From Variovorax beijingensis (GTDB taxonomy: Bacteria > Pseudomonadota > Gammaproteobacteria > Burkholderiales > Burkholderiaceae_C): 64,000 bases of DNA. The stretch spans positions 434,001 through 498,000 of the forward strand of contig NZ_VIVL01000002.1 of the NCBI RefSeq assembly GCF_007828835.1, given 5' to 3'. The position numbers and the translations under genes were made by a program. Of the stretch, positions 45,433 through 54,889 are shown in pieces (within the stretch, counting starts at the first letter, position 1; the number at the start of each line of letters is the position of its first letter). The notes beneath the pieces are model-generated. The model ran no database searches. It had not been told where the DNA came from and worked only from the letters and a program-made list of their open reading frames with translations.

Positions 45433-48171
45433 ATGCGCACACCGCGCCCCTCATCGATGATTCGCAACGCCCTGCACCGCTGCCGCCCACTCGGCGCCGC
45501 GATCGGCATGTCCCTGCTCATGGCCGCGTGCGGCGGTGGCGGTGGGGAAGGAAGCGGCGGCCTCTTCTTCCCGCCGCCGCCCGCAGCCACCAGCCCGCCC
45601 GACGCCGATCCGCCGGACAACCCGCCGCCCGCGCCCGTGGTGCCGGTGCTCTCGTGCGCGGAGCTGGCCGGCAAGAGCCTGGACGCCTCGGCGATCGGCC
45701 TGCCCACGCAGGGCGCCACCGTCACCAGCGCCACACCGGTGGCCGCGGGCGACGCCGGCAACCTGATGGGCGACTACTGCCGCGTGCGCGGCACCATCCA
45801 GCCCGTCGACCCTGCCTCCCAGGCGATCAACTTCGCGCTCAACCTGCCCGAGAAGTGGAACCGGAAGACCATCCACTTCGGCGGCGGCGGTTTCGACGGC
45901 GTGCTCATCGACGGCACCGAGACCATCCGCTTCGGCCCGGCCGGCAAGCCCGCGCCGCTCGCGCTCGGCTATGCCACCTACGGCGATGATTCGGGCCACC
46001 AGGCGAGCAGCATCACCGACGGCCGCTTCGCGGCGAACGACGAGCAGCTGGCCAACTACGGCGGCCTGTCGCTCAAGAAGACCCGCGACGTGGCGCAGGC
46101 GCTGGTGCTCGCGCACTACGGCGTGAAGCCGAAGAAGGCCTACTTCCTCGGCACCTCCACCGGCGGGCGCGATGCGCTCGGCTACGTGCAGCGCTGGCCG
46201 CTCGACTACGACGGCATCATCGCCAACGAGCCCGCGCTCAACTACACGGGCACGCGGCTGTCGAACGTGGCGGCGGGGCGTGCGCTCTACGGCAACGGCG
46301 GTGCCGGCTGGATGAACGTGGCCAAGACGCTGCTGGTGCAGAAGGCCGCGATGCAGGCCTGCGACAAGCTCGACGGCGCGGCCGACAACATCGTGAGCAA
46401 CGTGGAAAGCTGCCGCCAGCTCAATGCGCCCATCCTTGCATCGCTGCGCTGCAGCGGCGGGCTGGACACCGGCGACACCTGCCTGTCGGACGCGCAGATC
46501 GCCACCGTGCGCACCATCGAGTCGCCGCTCGAACTCACCCGCTACGCGCTCGCCAACGGCGTGCGCCGCGCGGGCGGCTACAACCTGCTCGAGGGTGCGC
46601 TCGTGGCCGGGCCGTACACCACGCGCGACCTCGGCACGCGCAAGGTGCCGGCCAATCCGGCCACCTCGGCCGATGCCAACATGTACGTCACGGGCGACCA
46701 GTGGGTGAAGTACTTCGTCACGCGCATCGAGGGCTTCGACACGCTCGGCTTCGATCCGCTGGACCCGGCCGGCTACACGGCGCGCGTCGTGGAGGTGTCG
46801 AAGCTCACCGATGCCACCAATCCGGACCTCGCACCCTTCTTCGCGCACGGCGGGCGCATCATCATGCTGCATGGCCTGGCCGACGAAGTGATCAGCCCCA
46901 ACTCCACCATCGACTACTACCGGCAGCTCGTCGCCACGCTGGGACAGGCCGCGGTGGACGAGAGCGTGCGCTTCTACACCGTGCCCGGCATGGGCCATGG
47001 CACGGGAGTGTTCATTCCCAACTGGGATTCGCTCGCGGCGCTCGAAGCCTGGGTGGAGGAGGGCCTGGCGCCCGCCACCGGCGTGGCGGTGGACGCCGTG
47101 GCCGGCACCTATGGCCGCACGCGCCCGCTGTGCCGCTTTCCGTCGTGGCCCAGGTACCGCGGCAGCGGCAGCCTCGACGCGGCGGTCAACTACAGCTGCG
47201 TGACCGAGGTGGGCGATCCGCTGGCCTGCCCGAACCTGCCCGCGGCCGCCACGACCTACAAGGGTGGCAACGGCTTCGGCGAAGAGCTCAGCGTGCTGGT
47301 CGACCCCGCCACCATGGCCTACACCGTGACCATCGACGCCAGCCTGCAGCGCGCCGCCGGCACGCAGCGCAGCGGCACGCTGGTGGCGCAGGGCCAGTGC
47401 AGCTACGCCAGCGCGGAGAGCGGCGCGGTCTTCAGCTTCTCGCCGGGTGGCGTGCTGCTCGGCGGCGTGAACGCGCCGGCCGGCGGCGGCTTCACGCCGC
47501 TGCTGGCTTTCCAGGCCACCTTCGAGAATGCGGCCACGCCCACGGTGTTCAACCCGGTGGCGAACATCTTCAATGCGGTGGGCGTGCAGCAGGGCAGCGG
47601 CGTCGCGGTGGCGCATGCCTCGTCGGCGCGGCTGCGCAACGCGGGCACCTTCCAGTACTGCCGCGACGCGGCCAGCGGCAGCTTCATGGCCTACGACCCC
47701 AGCTGCACGCAGACCGAGAAGGGCTACATCAGCTACAACGCTGCACGCAACGCCTTCGACCTGCGCACCACCTCGCCGACGGGCGGCGCCACCACGACGG
47801 GCGGCACGCTCACCGGCTCGATGGTGATCGGCCTGGTCAACGGCAGCGCGGTGCCGCTGCACCTGGTGCGCGAATCCGCCGCCAGCACCGGGCTGCGGCT
47901 GCTGGCGCCGCAGCAGAGCCTGCTGGCGGGCGCGGCCGACGGCAGCTACGCCATGGCCAGCGTGCAAGGCGAAAGCCGCGAGGCCACGGTGGCAGGCAGC
48001 GCCTTCAACCTGGGCGGCGCCGCCGCGGTGCTGAGCTACGACACGCCGGTGCCCGGGGTGGTGCAGGCCGACGCGGGCCGGCCCGGCAATTTCATCTTCA
48101 CCCACGGCGTTCTCGGCTTCGTCTCCGCATCGGGAACGGCCGCGGCGCTGGAACTCGGAGCACGGCATTGA
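45433..48171 (+). CDS. Tannase/feruloyl-esterase-family lipoprotein with extra C-terminal domain
   Basis: A 912-residue exported protein. The signal peptide ends in the lipobox LLMAAC (Cys33), followed by Gly runs and a Pro-rich linker. The tannase-family domain spans about 75-580, with the triad Ser242 (GTSTGGRDA), Asp484 (GLADEVI) and His522 (GMGHGTG). Two Cys near 310 and 327 are in places where the family forms a disulfide. Residues about 600-912 form a further Thr/Ser/Gly-rich domain of unknown type that ordinary tannases lack. It probably releases aromatic acids from esters at the cell surface. Confidence 0.82.
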   Translation: MRTPRPSSMIRNALHRCRPLGAAIGMSLLMAACGGGGGEGSGGLFFPPPPAATSPPDADPPDNPPPAPVVPVLSCAELAGKSLDASAIGLPTQGATVTSATPVAAGDAGNLMGDYCRVRGTIQPVDPASQAINFALNLPEKWNRKTIHFGGGGFDGVLIDGTETIRFGPAGKPAPLALGYATYGDDSGHQASSITDGRFAANDEQLANYGGLSLKKTRDVAQALVLAHYGVKPKKAYFLGTSTGGRDALGYVQRWPLDYDGIIANEPALNYTGTRLSNVAAGRALYGNGGAGWMNVAKTLLVQKAAMQACDKLDGAADNIVSNVESCRQLNAPILASLRCSGGLDTGDTCLSDAQIATVRTIESPLELTRYALANGVRRAGGYNLLEGALVAGPYTTRDLGTRKVPANPATSADANMYVTGDQWVKYFVTRIEGFDTLGFDPLDPAGYTARVVEVSKLTDATNPDLAPFFAHGGRIIMLHGLADEVISPNSTIDYYRQLVATLGQAAVDESVRFYTVPGMGHGTGVFIPNWDSLAALEAWVEEGLAPATGVAVDAVAGTYGRTRPLCRFPSWPRYRGSGSLDAAVNYSCVTEVGDPLACPNLPAAATTYKGGNGFGEELSVLVDPATMAYTVTIDASLQRAAGTQRSGTLVAQGQCSYASAESGAVFSFSPGGVLLGGVNAPAGGGFTPLLAFQATFENAATPTVFNPVANIFNAVGVQQGSGVAVAHASSARLRNAGTFQYCRDAASGSFMAYDPSCTQTEKGYISYNAARNAFDLRTTSPTGGATTTGGTLTGSMVIGLVNGSAVPLHLVRESAASTGLRLLAPQQSLLAGAADGSYAMASVQGESREATVAGSAFNLGGAAAVLSYDTPVPGVVQADAGRPGNFIFTHGVLGFVSASGTAAALELGARH

Positions 48172-49523
48172 TGAACGACAGCAAACCGCTTCTTCGCAAC
48201 TTCGCTTTCGCGCTGCTCGGCACCCTCGCCGCGCTGGCGGCCGAGGCCGCCGCCTGGGGCCCCAAACCCACGGCCTGCCCGGCGCCGGTGACCGCGCAAA
48301 CGCGCTGCTACACCGGCGCCGATGGCGCCGGCGCGCTCTACTGGATCGCCATACCGCAGGCATGGAACCGCGTGCTCGTGATGCATGCCCATGGCGGCCC
48401 CGAGACCGGCCCGCCCCGGCTCGAGCGCAGCGAGGAAGACCTCAAGCGCTGGGCCGTCACCGTGAAGGCCGGCTACGCCTGGGCCGGCTCCACCTACCGC
48501 CGCGGCGGCTACGGCGTGACCATGGCCGCCGAGGACACCGAGCGCCTGCGCCGCATCTTCGTGCAGCGCTTCGGTCCGCCGCGCCGCACGCTGCTGCATG
48601 GCCAGAGCTATGGCGCGGGCGTGGCCGCGAAGGCCGCCGAACTCTACGCACCGGCCGGCGATGCCAAGAGCCCATACGACGGACTGCTGCTCACCAGCGG
48701 CGTGCTCGGCGGCGGCAACAGCGCCTACGACTTCCGGCTCGACCTGCGCGTGGTCTACCAGTACGTGTGCCGCAACCACCCGAAGCCCGACGAGCCGCAA
48801 TACCCGCTGTGGCAGGGCCTGCCGATGGATTCGAAGCTCACGCGCGCCGAGCTGGCCGCGCGCGTCCGGGAATGCACCGGCGTCGGCCTGCCCGCGGCGC
48901 AGCGCACGCCCGAGCAGGCCGCGCGGCTCAAGACCATCCTGTCGGTCGTGAAGATCCAGGAGCGCTCGCTGGTGGGCCACCTGAACTGGGCCACCTGGCT
49001 GTTCCAGGACCTGGTGCAACAGCGCCTGGGCGGAAGCAACCCGTTCGGCAACATCGGCGTGGCCTACCAGGGCTCGTCCGACGATGCGGCGCTGAATGCC
49101 GGCGTGGCGCGCTATGCGGCCGACCCGCAGGCCAGGGGCGCGCTCGCCGCCGACAGCCAGCCTTCAGGCCGCACCGCGCTGCCCACCGTGGCCCTGCATG
49201 CCATCGACGACCCCACGGCTTTCGTCGAGCTCGAAGACGCCTACCGGCGCATCCGCGATGCCGCCGGCACGGGCGACAAACTGGTGCAGAGCTTCAGCGC
49301 CGAGCGCGAGCACAGCTACCTGAGCGATTCGGAATACCCGGCGCTCTTCGAAGCCTTGATGGACTGGATCGACAAGGGCGAGAAGCCCACGCCCGCGAGC
49401 CTGGCGCAGCGCTGCGCGGCGCTGATGCCGCGCTACGACACCGACGGCAAGAACGGCTGCCACATCAAGCCCGAGTGGCAGGCACCGGCGCTCGAAACCC
49501 GCGTGCCTGCGCGGGCACCCTGA
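48171..49523 (+). CDS. Secreted alpha/beta-hydrolase-like protein
   Basis: A 450-residue exported protein with signal peptide (MNDSKPLLRNFAFALLGTLA, then ALAAEAAA). The nucleophile motif is GQSYGAG near residue 143; an oxyanion-type stretch VLVMHAHGGPE precedes it. A C-terminal region with HAIDDPT and EREHSYLSDSE could hold the acid and His. Its start overlaps the tannase-like stop (TGATG), so translation is coupled. The two enzymes probably act on the same class of substrate. The family is not one I can name more closely. Confidence 0.75.
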   Translation: MNDSKPLLRNFAFALLGTLAALAAEAAAWGPKPTACPAPVTAQTRCYTGADGAGALYWIAIPQAWNRVLVMHAHGGPETGPPRLERSEEDLKRWAVTVKAGYAWAGSTYRRGGYGVTMAAEDTERLRRIFVQRFGPPRRTLLHGQSYGAGVAAKAAELYAPAGDAKSPYDGLLLTSGVLGGGNSAYDFRLDLRVVYQYVCRNHPKPDEPQYPLWQGLPMDSKLTRAELAARVRECTGVGLPAAQRTPEQAARLKTILSVVKIQERSLVGHLNWATWLFQDLVQQRLGGSNPFGNIGVAYQGSSDDAALNAGVARYAADPQARGALAADSQPSGRTALPTVALHAIDDPTAFVELEDAYRRIRDAAGTGDKLVQSFSAEREHSYLSDSEYPALFEALMDWIDKGEKPTPASLAQRCAALMPRYDTDGKNGCHIKPEWQAPALETRVPARAP

Positions 49524-49550
49524 TTTTTTATCGACTCGATGGAGACCCCC

Positions 49551-50525
49551 ATGAAGAAACTGTTCGCCCTTGCGGCAATCGTCCTGGCCGCCGGCGCGCA
49601 TGCGCAGGACTTTCCCGCGGGCAGGCCCGTGACCATCGTCGTGCCCTTTGCCGCGGGCGGCCCGACCGACCGCGTGGCGCGCGACCTGGCCGAGGCATTG
49701 CGCAAGCCCCTGGGCGGCGCCAGCGTGATCATCGACAACGTGCCCGGTGCCGGCAGCTCCATCGGTGCGGCCAAGGTGGCGCGCGCCGCGCCCGACGGCT
49801 ACACGCTGCTCTTGAACCACATCGCGATGGCCACCGCGCCCACGCTGGTGCGCAACCTGCCGTTCAAGGTCGAGAGCGACTTCGAATACCTCGGTATCGT
49901 CAACGACGTGCCGATGACGCTGATCGCCAAGCCGAGCCTTCCGGCCGGCAACTACGCGGAGCTTGCCGGCTGGATCGCCGCCAACAAGGGCCGGATCAAC
50001 ATCGGCAACGCGGGCATCGGATCGGCCTCGCACCTGTGCGGGCTGCTCTTCCAGAGCGCGACCAAGACCGAGATGACGCCCGTGCCCTACAAGGGCACCG
50101 CACCGGCCATCACCGACCTGATCGGCGGACAGATCGACCTGCTGTGCGACCAGACCACCAACACCTCCCCGCAGATCGAGGCGAAGAAGGTCAAGGCCTA
50201 TGCGGTCACCACGCCCAGGCGCCTCGCGATGCCGCTGCTGAAGGACCTGCCCACGCTCGACGAGGCCGGGCTGAAGAACTTCCAGGTCACCATCTGGCAT
50301 GGCCTGTACGCGCCCAAGGGAACGCCGGCGCCGGTGCTGAAGAAGCTCAACGATGCACTGAAGGTGGCGTTGAAGGACCCTGACTTCATCAAGCGCGAAG
50401 AAGGCCTGGGTGCCGTGGTGGCCGCCGATGGCCGCATCGAGCCCGAGGGCCACAGGAAGTTCGTGGCGGCCGAGATCGCCAAGTGGAGCCCCATCATCAA
50501 GGCCGCGGGCGTCTACGCGGACTGA
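49551..50525 (+). CDS. Bug/TctC-family solute receptor
   Basis: Periplasmic receptor of 324 aa with a short signal peptide (MKKLFALAAIVLAAGAHA). Motifs are VTIVVPFAAGGPTDRVARD, VIIDNVPGAGSSIG and AAPDGYTLLLNH. GGAG lies seven bases before the ATG at 49551; another ATG at 49539 would add four residues. It follows the hydrolase gene after 27 nt, so its ligand is probably the acid released by the two esterases. Confidence 0.92.
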   Translation: MKKLFALAAIVLAAGAHAQDFPAGRPVTIVVPFAAGGPTDRVARDLAEALRKPLGGASVIIDNVPGAGSSIGAAKVARAAPDGYTLLLNHIAMATAPTLVRNLPFKVESDFEYLGIVNDVPMTLIAKPSLPAGNYAELAGWIAANKGRINIGNAGIGSASHLCGLLFQSATKTEMTPVPYKGTAPAITDLIGGQIDLLCDQTTNTSPQIEAKKVKAYAVTTPRRLAMPLLKDLPTLDEAGLKNFQVTIWHGLYAPKGTPAPVLKKLNDALKVALKDPDFIKREEGLGAVVAADGRIEPEGHRKFVAAEIAKWSPIIKAAGVYAD

Positions 50526-50549
50526 CGAAGACGCGATGCGCGCGCGGCC

Positions 50550-51890
50550 TCAGTGGTCGTGGTGCAGGTAGCTTGCCTGCCGCGGCAGCCGCAGGCTCAC
50601 GAGGAAGGCGATCACCATCATCGCGGTCACATACCAGAAGAAGGCCGACTCGTGGCCCAGCGACTTGAGCCCCAGCGCCACGTATTCGGCCGAGCCGCCG
50701 AAGATCGCGTTGGCCACGGCGTAGGCCAGGCCCACGCCCAGCGCGCGTACCTCGGGCGGAAACATCTCGGCCTTCACGATGCCGCTGATCGAGGTGTAGA
50801 AGCTCACGATGGCCAGCGCCGCGATGATCAGCGCAAAGGCCGCCACCGCGTTGGTGGTGTGCTGCAGCGCCGTGAGGATCGGCACCGTGGCCAGCGCGCC
50901 GAGCCCGCCGAACAGCAGCATGTTGTTGCGCCGCCCGATGCGGTCCGACAGCGCGCCGAACAACGGCTGCATGCACATGTAGAGGAAGAGCGCGCCGGTC
51001 ATCACGTAGCTGGCGGTCTTGATCGGCAGGTGCACCGTGTTCACCAGGTACTTCTGCATGTAGGTGGTGAAGGTGTAGAAGATCAGCGAACCGCCGGCCG
51101 TGAAGCCCAGCACCGTCAGGAAGGCCGGCATGTGGTGCTTGAAGAGTCCGGTCATCGTGCCGGCCTCCTTGTTGGCCTTGGCCTCGGCGCTTTGCGTTTC
51201 GTGCAGCGTGCGCCGCAGCAGCAGCGCCACCACGGCGGCCACGGCGCCGATGACGAACGGGATGCGCCAGCCCCAGGCCTTGAGCTCGGCTTCGGTGAGC
51301 AGCTGCTCGAGCACCACGATCACCAGCACCGCCAGCAGCTGCCCGCCGATGAGCGTGACGTACTGGAACGACGAGTAGAAGCCGCGCTGCCCGCGCAGCG
51401 CGACCTCGCTCATGTAGGTGGCGGTGGTGCCGTATTCGCCGCCCACCGACAGGCCCTGGAACAGCCGGCAGACCAGCAGCAGGAAAGGCGCCCAGGCGCC
51501 GATCTGCGCATAGGTGGGCAGGAAGGCAATCACCAGCGAGCCGCCGCACATCATCGAGACCGAGATCAGCAGCGAGGTCTTGCGCCCGACCTTGTCGGCG
51601 ATGCGCCCGAACAGCCAGCCGCCGATCGGCCGCATCAGGAAGCCCGCCGCGAACACGCCGGCGGTGTTCAGGAGCTGCACCGTCGGGTCCGACTTGGGAA
51701 AGAAGGACGACGCGAAATACAGCGCCGAGAAGGCATACACGTAGAAGTCGAACCACTCGACCAGGTTGCCCGAGGAGGCGGCCATGATCGAGAAGACGCG
51801 GTGGCGTTTTTCTTCTGCGGTGTAGTGGGGCGGTGGGGGAGGCGATGCGGGGGCCGAAGAGCTCCCGGAAATGGAAGTGGCTGCGCTCAT
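50550..51890 (-). CDS. MHS-family MFS transporter (KgtP/ShiA-like)
   Basis: Twelve-helix proton symporter of 446 aa in the metabolite:H+ symporter family. Diagnostic segments are [31 protein letters not shown] (loop 2-3 motif), [21 protein letters not shown] and the second half [14 protein letters not shown]. Substrates in the family are dicarboxylates, shikimate and betaine-like compounds. It is downstream of the FMN hydroxyacid dehydrogenase gene on the same strand (106 nt), so a 2-hydroxyacid is a reasonable guess. The start at 51890 drops an unlikely N-terminal extension. Confidence 0.9.
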   Translation of the reverse strand: MSAATSISGSSSAPASPPPPPHYTAEEKRHRVFSIMAASSGNLVEWFDFYVYAFSALYFASSFFPKSDPTVQLLNTAGVFAAGFLMRPIGGWLFGRIADKVGRKTSLLISVSMMCGGSLVIAFLPTYAQIGAWAPFLLLVCRLFQGLSVGGEYGTTATYMSEVALRGQRGFYSSFQYVTLIGGQLLAVLVIVVLEQLLTEAELKAWGWRIPFVIGAVAAVVALLLRRTLHETQSAEAKANKEAGTMTGLFKHHMPAFLTVLGFTAGGSLIFYTFTTYMQKYLVNTVHLPIKTASYVMTGALFLYMCMQPLFGALSDRIGRRNNMLLFGGLGALATVPILTALQHTTNAVAAFALIIAALAIVSFYTSISGIVKAEMFPPEVRALGVGLAYAVANAIFGGSAEYVALGLKSLGHESAFFWYVTAMMVIAFLVSLRLPRQASYLHHDH

Positions 51891-51996
51891 GATGCGTTGT
51901 GCCGCCCGTGCAGGCGATGTTGTTGGAAGCAACATTTTCTGCACGCACGCATTTGCGCGCTGTCAGCCAGCGCCGCAAGCCTGCCGCCCGAAGGGG

Positions 51997-53154
51997 CTAG
52001 AAGGTCCCCGGCAGCAGGATGCCCGAATCCACGTTCTCGATATTCGTGCGCCCGCAAAAGGCCATGGTGATGTCGAGTTCCTTGTGGATGATCTGCAGCG
52101 CGCGCGTCACGCCGGCCTGGCCGTAGGCGCCCAGGCCGTAGAGAAAGCTGCGGCCGATCAGCGTGCCGCGGGCGCCGAGCGCGCGGGCCTTGAGCACGTC
52201 CTGCCCGCTGCGGATGCCGCCGTCCATCCACACCTCGATCTCGCGGCCCACGGCATCGACGATGGCCGGCAGCGCCGCGATGGAAGAGGGCGCGCCGTCG
52301 AGCTGGCGGCCGCCGTGGTTGGAGACGATGAGCGCGTCGGCGCCGCTCGCGACGGCGAGGCGCGCGTCTTCGGCGTCCATGATGCCCTTGAGGATCAGCT
52401 TGCCGCCCCAGCGCTTCTTGATCCATTCCACGTCGGCCCAGCTGAGCGCCGGGTCGAACTGCTCGGCGGTCCAGGACGACAGCGACGACAGGTCCTTCAC
52501 GCCTTTGGCGTGGCCCGCGATGTTGCCGAAGGTGCGGCGTTTGGTGCCGAGCATGCCCAGGCACCAGTGCGGCTTGGTCGCCAGGTTGATCATGTTGGCG
52601 ATGGTCGGCTTGGGCGGCGTCGACAGGCCATTCTTGATGTCCTTGTGGCGCTGGCCGAGGATCTGCAGGTCGAGCGTGAGCTGCAGCGCCGACACGTTCG
52701 CGGCGCGGGCGCGCTCGATCAGGCGCTCGATGAAGTCGCGGTCCTTCATCACGTAGAGCTGGAACCAGAACGGATGCCGCCCGGTGTGCTCGGCAATGTC
52801 CTCGAGCGAACAGATGCTCATGGTCGAGAGCGTGAACGGAATGCCGAAGGCCTTGGCCGCGCGCGCGCCCAGGATCTCGCCGTCGGCATGCTGCATGCCC
52901 GTGAGGCCGGTGGGCGCAATGGCCACCGGCATGGCAACGTCCTGCCCGATCATGGTGGAGCGCGTGGAGCGGCCCTCCATGTTCACGGCCACGCGCTGGC
53001 GCAGCTTGATTTTCTGGAAGTCGCTCTCGTTGGCGCGGTAGGTGCTTTCGGTCCACGCGCCGGAATCGGCGTAGTCGTAGAACATCTTCGGCACACGCCG
53101 CTTGGCGATCACCCGCAGGTCTTCGATGCAGGTGATCTTGGAAAGGTCGGGCAC
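51997..53154 (-). CDS. FMN-dependent alpha-hydroxyacid dehydrogenase (LldD-like)
   Basis: A 385-residue enzyme that oxidises L-lactate or a related 2-hydroxyacid (mandelate or glycolate) to the 2-oxo acid. The catalytic His280 and substrate Arg283 lie in SNHGGRQLDGAPS; Lys256 and the FMN segment KMFYDYADSGAWTE are conserved, as is LDLQILGQRHKDIKNG. The start is GTG at 53154 with AGGAGA upstream. It is behind the LysR gene on the same strand and is followed by the MHS transporter. Confidence 0.88.
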   Translation of the reverse strand: MPDLSKITCIEDLRVIAKRRVPKMFYDYADSGAWTESTYRANESDFQKIKLRQRVAVNMEGRSTRSTMIGQDVAMPVAIAPTGLTGMQHADGEILGARAAKAFGIPFTLSTMSICSLEDIAEHTGRHPFWFQLYVMKDRDFIERLIERARAANVSALQLTLDLQILGQRHKDIKNGLSTPPKPTIANMINLATKPHWCLGMLGTKRRTFGNIAGHAKGVKDLSSLSSWTAEQFDPALSWADVEWIKKRWGGKLILKGIMDAEDARLAVASGADALIVSNHGGRQLDGAPSSIAALPAIVDAVGREIEVWMDGGIRSGQDVLKARALGARGTLIGRSFLYGLGAYGQAGVTRALQIIHKELDITMAFCGRTNIENVDSGILLPGTF

Positions 53155-53269
53155 GAGGCGGTCTCCTGTTGGGGTGTTCTGTTGTTCGTTCTTGCGAAAG
53201 GCCCGCCATTATGGGCAGGCCTGCGGCGGCCCGAGTGTGATTCGCCCGGCGCCGGCGGGGCTGAAATTT

Positions 53270-53298
53270 ACTCGGCCCGTACCTGAAAAGAATTCAGC
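53270..53298. promoter_or_regulatory. Inverted repeat GCTGAA/TTCAGC between LysR and the hydroxyacid dehydrogenase
   Basis: GCTGAA at 53270-53275 and TTCAGC at 53293-53298 lie 17 nt apart just beyond the LysR stop, in the 144-nt gap before the hydroxyacid dehydrogenase gene. It could be a weak hairpin or an operator; no T-run is present. Confidence 0.25.
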
Positions 53299-54183
53299 TC
53301 AGTCGCGCAGCGCCTGGCGCAGCCATTCGACGAAGGTCGCGCACTCCCAGCGCTCCATCGCCCCCGGCCGCCAGCACAGGAAGTAGGCGTTGGGCGAGGG
53401 CGCGCTCTCTGCCGAAAGCCGCACGAGGCGCCCGTTCTCCAGCCAGGCGCTGCCGAGCTTCAGGTGCATCAGCACCACGCCGAAGTCTTCGGCCGCCGCG
53501 TCGAGCGCCAGCCCCAGGTCGTTGAACTGGTGGCCTGTGGCCGGCTCCGGCAGGCCGATGCCACGGGCCTTGAACCAGGTGCGCCACGACTCGAGCGGCG
53601 TGCGCAGCAGCTGCACGCGCGAGACCTCGGCATCGGTCGCAAAGCCGTCGAACGGCCCGTGGCGCTGCAGGTACGCCGGGCTGCAGGCGGGCGCTACGTC
53701 GTCGGCCAGCAATTGGCAGAACTCGCGGTCGTGAAAAGGCCCGGTGCCGAAGCGCAGTTCCAGGTCGGCCTCTTCGGCCGTCATGTTGCGCACCGGCATG
53801 GTCACCTGCAGCATCAGCTCGATGTTCGGATAGGCATCGCGAAAGCGTGCGAGCCGGGGCAGCAGCATCTGGCGGGAGAACGTGGGCGTGACGGCCACCC
53901 GCAGCCGCCGCACCTGCGATGCGGGCTCGCGGCCGGGCACCTGCTGCAGTGCCGCAATGGCCTCGCGCACGCGGGCCAGGTAAGCCACGCCATCGGCGCT
54001 CAGGCCGAAGTCGTTGCCTGTGAAAAGCTTGAGTTCGAGCAGCGTCTCGAGCTGCCGGATGCGGTGGCTCACCGCGCTGGGCGTGACGCTGAGCTCTTCC
54101 GCCGCGAGGTTCACGCTGCGCAGACGCGCCACGGCCTCGAAGGCCTGCAGGCCCTGCGTGGAGGGAAGTCGCGTCGATGCCAT
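53299..54183 (-). CDS. LysR-family regulator (GcvA-like)
   Basis: A 294-residue LysR protein with the GcvA-type N-terminus (LPSTQGLQAFEAVARLRSVN) and helix-turn-helix AAEELSVTPSAVSHRIRQLE. GcvA-type effector features include EADLELRFGTGPF and CSPAYLQRHG. The ATG at 54183 gives MASTRLPS; the frame upstream continues inside the TetR gene and is not used. It follows the TetR gene by 22 nt and precedes the hydroxyacid dehydrogenase, its most likely target. Confidence 0.9.
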   Translation of the reverse strand: MASTRLPSTQGLQAFEAVARLRSVNLAAEELSVTPSAVSHRIRQLETLLELKLFTGNDFGLSADGVAYLARVREAIAALQQVPGREPASQVRRLRVAVTPTFSRQMLLPRLARFRDAYPNIELMLQVTMPVRNMTAEEADLELRFGTGPFHDREFCQLLADDVAPACSPAYLQRHGPFDGFATDAEVSRVQLLRTPLESWRTWFKARGIGLPEPATGHQFNDLGLALDAAAEDFGVVLMHLKLGSAWLENGRLVRLSAESAPSPNAYFLCWRPGAMERWECATFVEWLRQALRD

Positions 54184-54205
54184 GGGGTGTTTTCCGGGAG
54201 CGATC

Positions 54206-54796
54206 TTATCGATGCAGCATGGCGGCCAGTGCCTCGAGCAGGCGCCGCAGATCGTCCACCGCTTCGCGCGCCAGGGCCGCGCCGCCCATCTGCGCCTTGA
54301 CGATGGCGCCGTCCACGCCCAGCGCCGCGGTCTGGGCGAGCGCCATGCGTGCGGGCAAGGCCGCGGGCAGCAGGCCGGCAATGACCTCCACCATCTCGCG
54401 CTTGTGTTCGCGCGCGCGCTCGGCGGCGCCCTCCACGCTGCCGCCCACCTCGGCCACCGCGTTGATGAAGGCGCAGCCGCGAAAGGCCGGGTCGGCGAAC
54501 CATTCGGCCATCACGTCGGCGAGCAGCAGCAGGGCCCCGGCATCGCCGGCGCGTTCGTGCGCGCCGCGGCGTCCCAGTGCATCGACGAACCATGCCATCC
54601 ATCGCGCATGCCGGTGATCGAGAAAGGCGCGCACCAGGTCGTCCTTCGACGGGAAGTGCCGATAGAAGGTGACCTTGGTGACGCCCGATGCGGCAATGAC
54701 GCGGTCGATGCCGGTGGCGCGGATCCCATCGGCATAGAAGAGCTCGTGCGCCGTGAGCAGGATGCGTTCGCGTGCGGGCAGTGCGGAGATGTCCAT
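54206..54796 (-). CDS. TetR/AcrR-family regulator
   Basis: A 196-residue repressor with the N-terminal TetR DNA-binding domain (ARERILLTAHELFYADGIRA, with VIAASGVTKVTFYRHFPSKD) and an all-helical ligand domain. A perfect palindrome 15 nt upstream of its start is the obvious operator, so it should repress itself and the divergent DUF1348 gene. The LysR gene lies 22 nt downstream on the same strand. Confidence 0.92.
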   Translation of the reverse strand: MDISALPARERILLTAHELFYADGIRATGIDRVIAASGVTKVTFYRHFPSKDDLVRAFLDHRHARWMAWFVDALGRRGAHERAGDAGALLLLADVMAEWFADPAFRGCAFINAVAEVGGSVEGAAERAREHKREMVEVIAGLLPAALPARMALAQTAALGVDGAIVKAQMGGAALAREAVDDLRRLLEALAAMLHR

Positions 54797-54810
54797 GGCG
54801 CTATTGTAGG

Positions 54811-54834
54811 CATGTAGACAGGTCTGTCTACATG
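54811..54834. promoter_or_regulatory. Perfect 24-bp TetR-type operator
   Basis: CATGTAGACAG-GT-CTGTCTACATG is a perfect 11-bp inverted repeat with a 2-nt centre. It lies between the divergent TetR and DUF1348 genes, 15 nt from one start and 56 nt from the other. Its TAGACAG-N2-CTGTCTA core is like operators reported for AcrR/NemR-type repressors. Confidence 0.8.
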
Positions 54835-54889
54835 TGGCACATTGCGGGCCTTCGCCATTTCCTCACTTCACCTTCAACGAAAGACCACC

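Noticed and set aside
54831..54850. Sigma-54 promoter upstream of DUF1348
   Set aside because: TGGCAC is present, but the TTGC element follows after one base rather than the required spacing.
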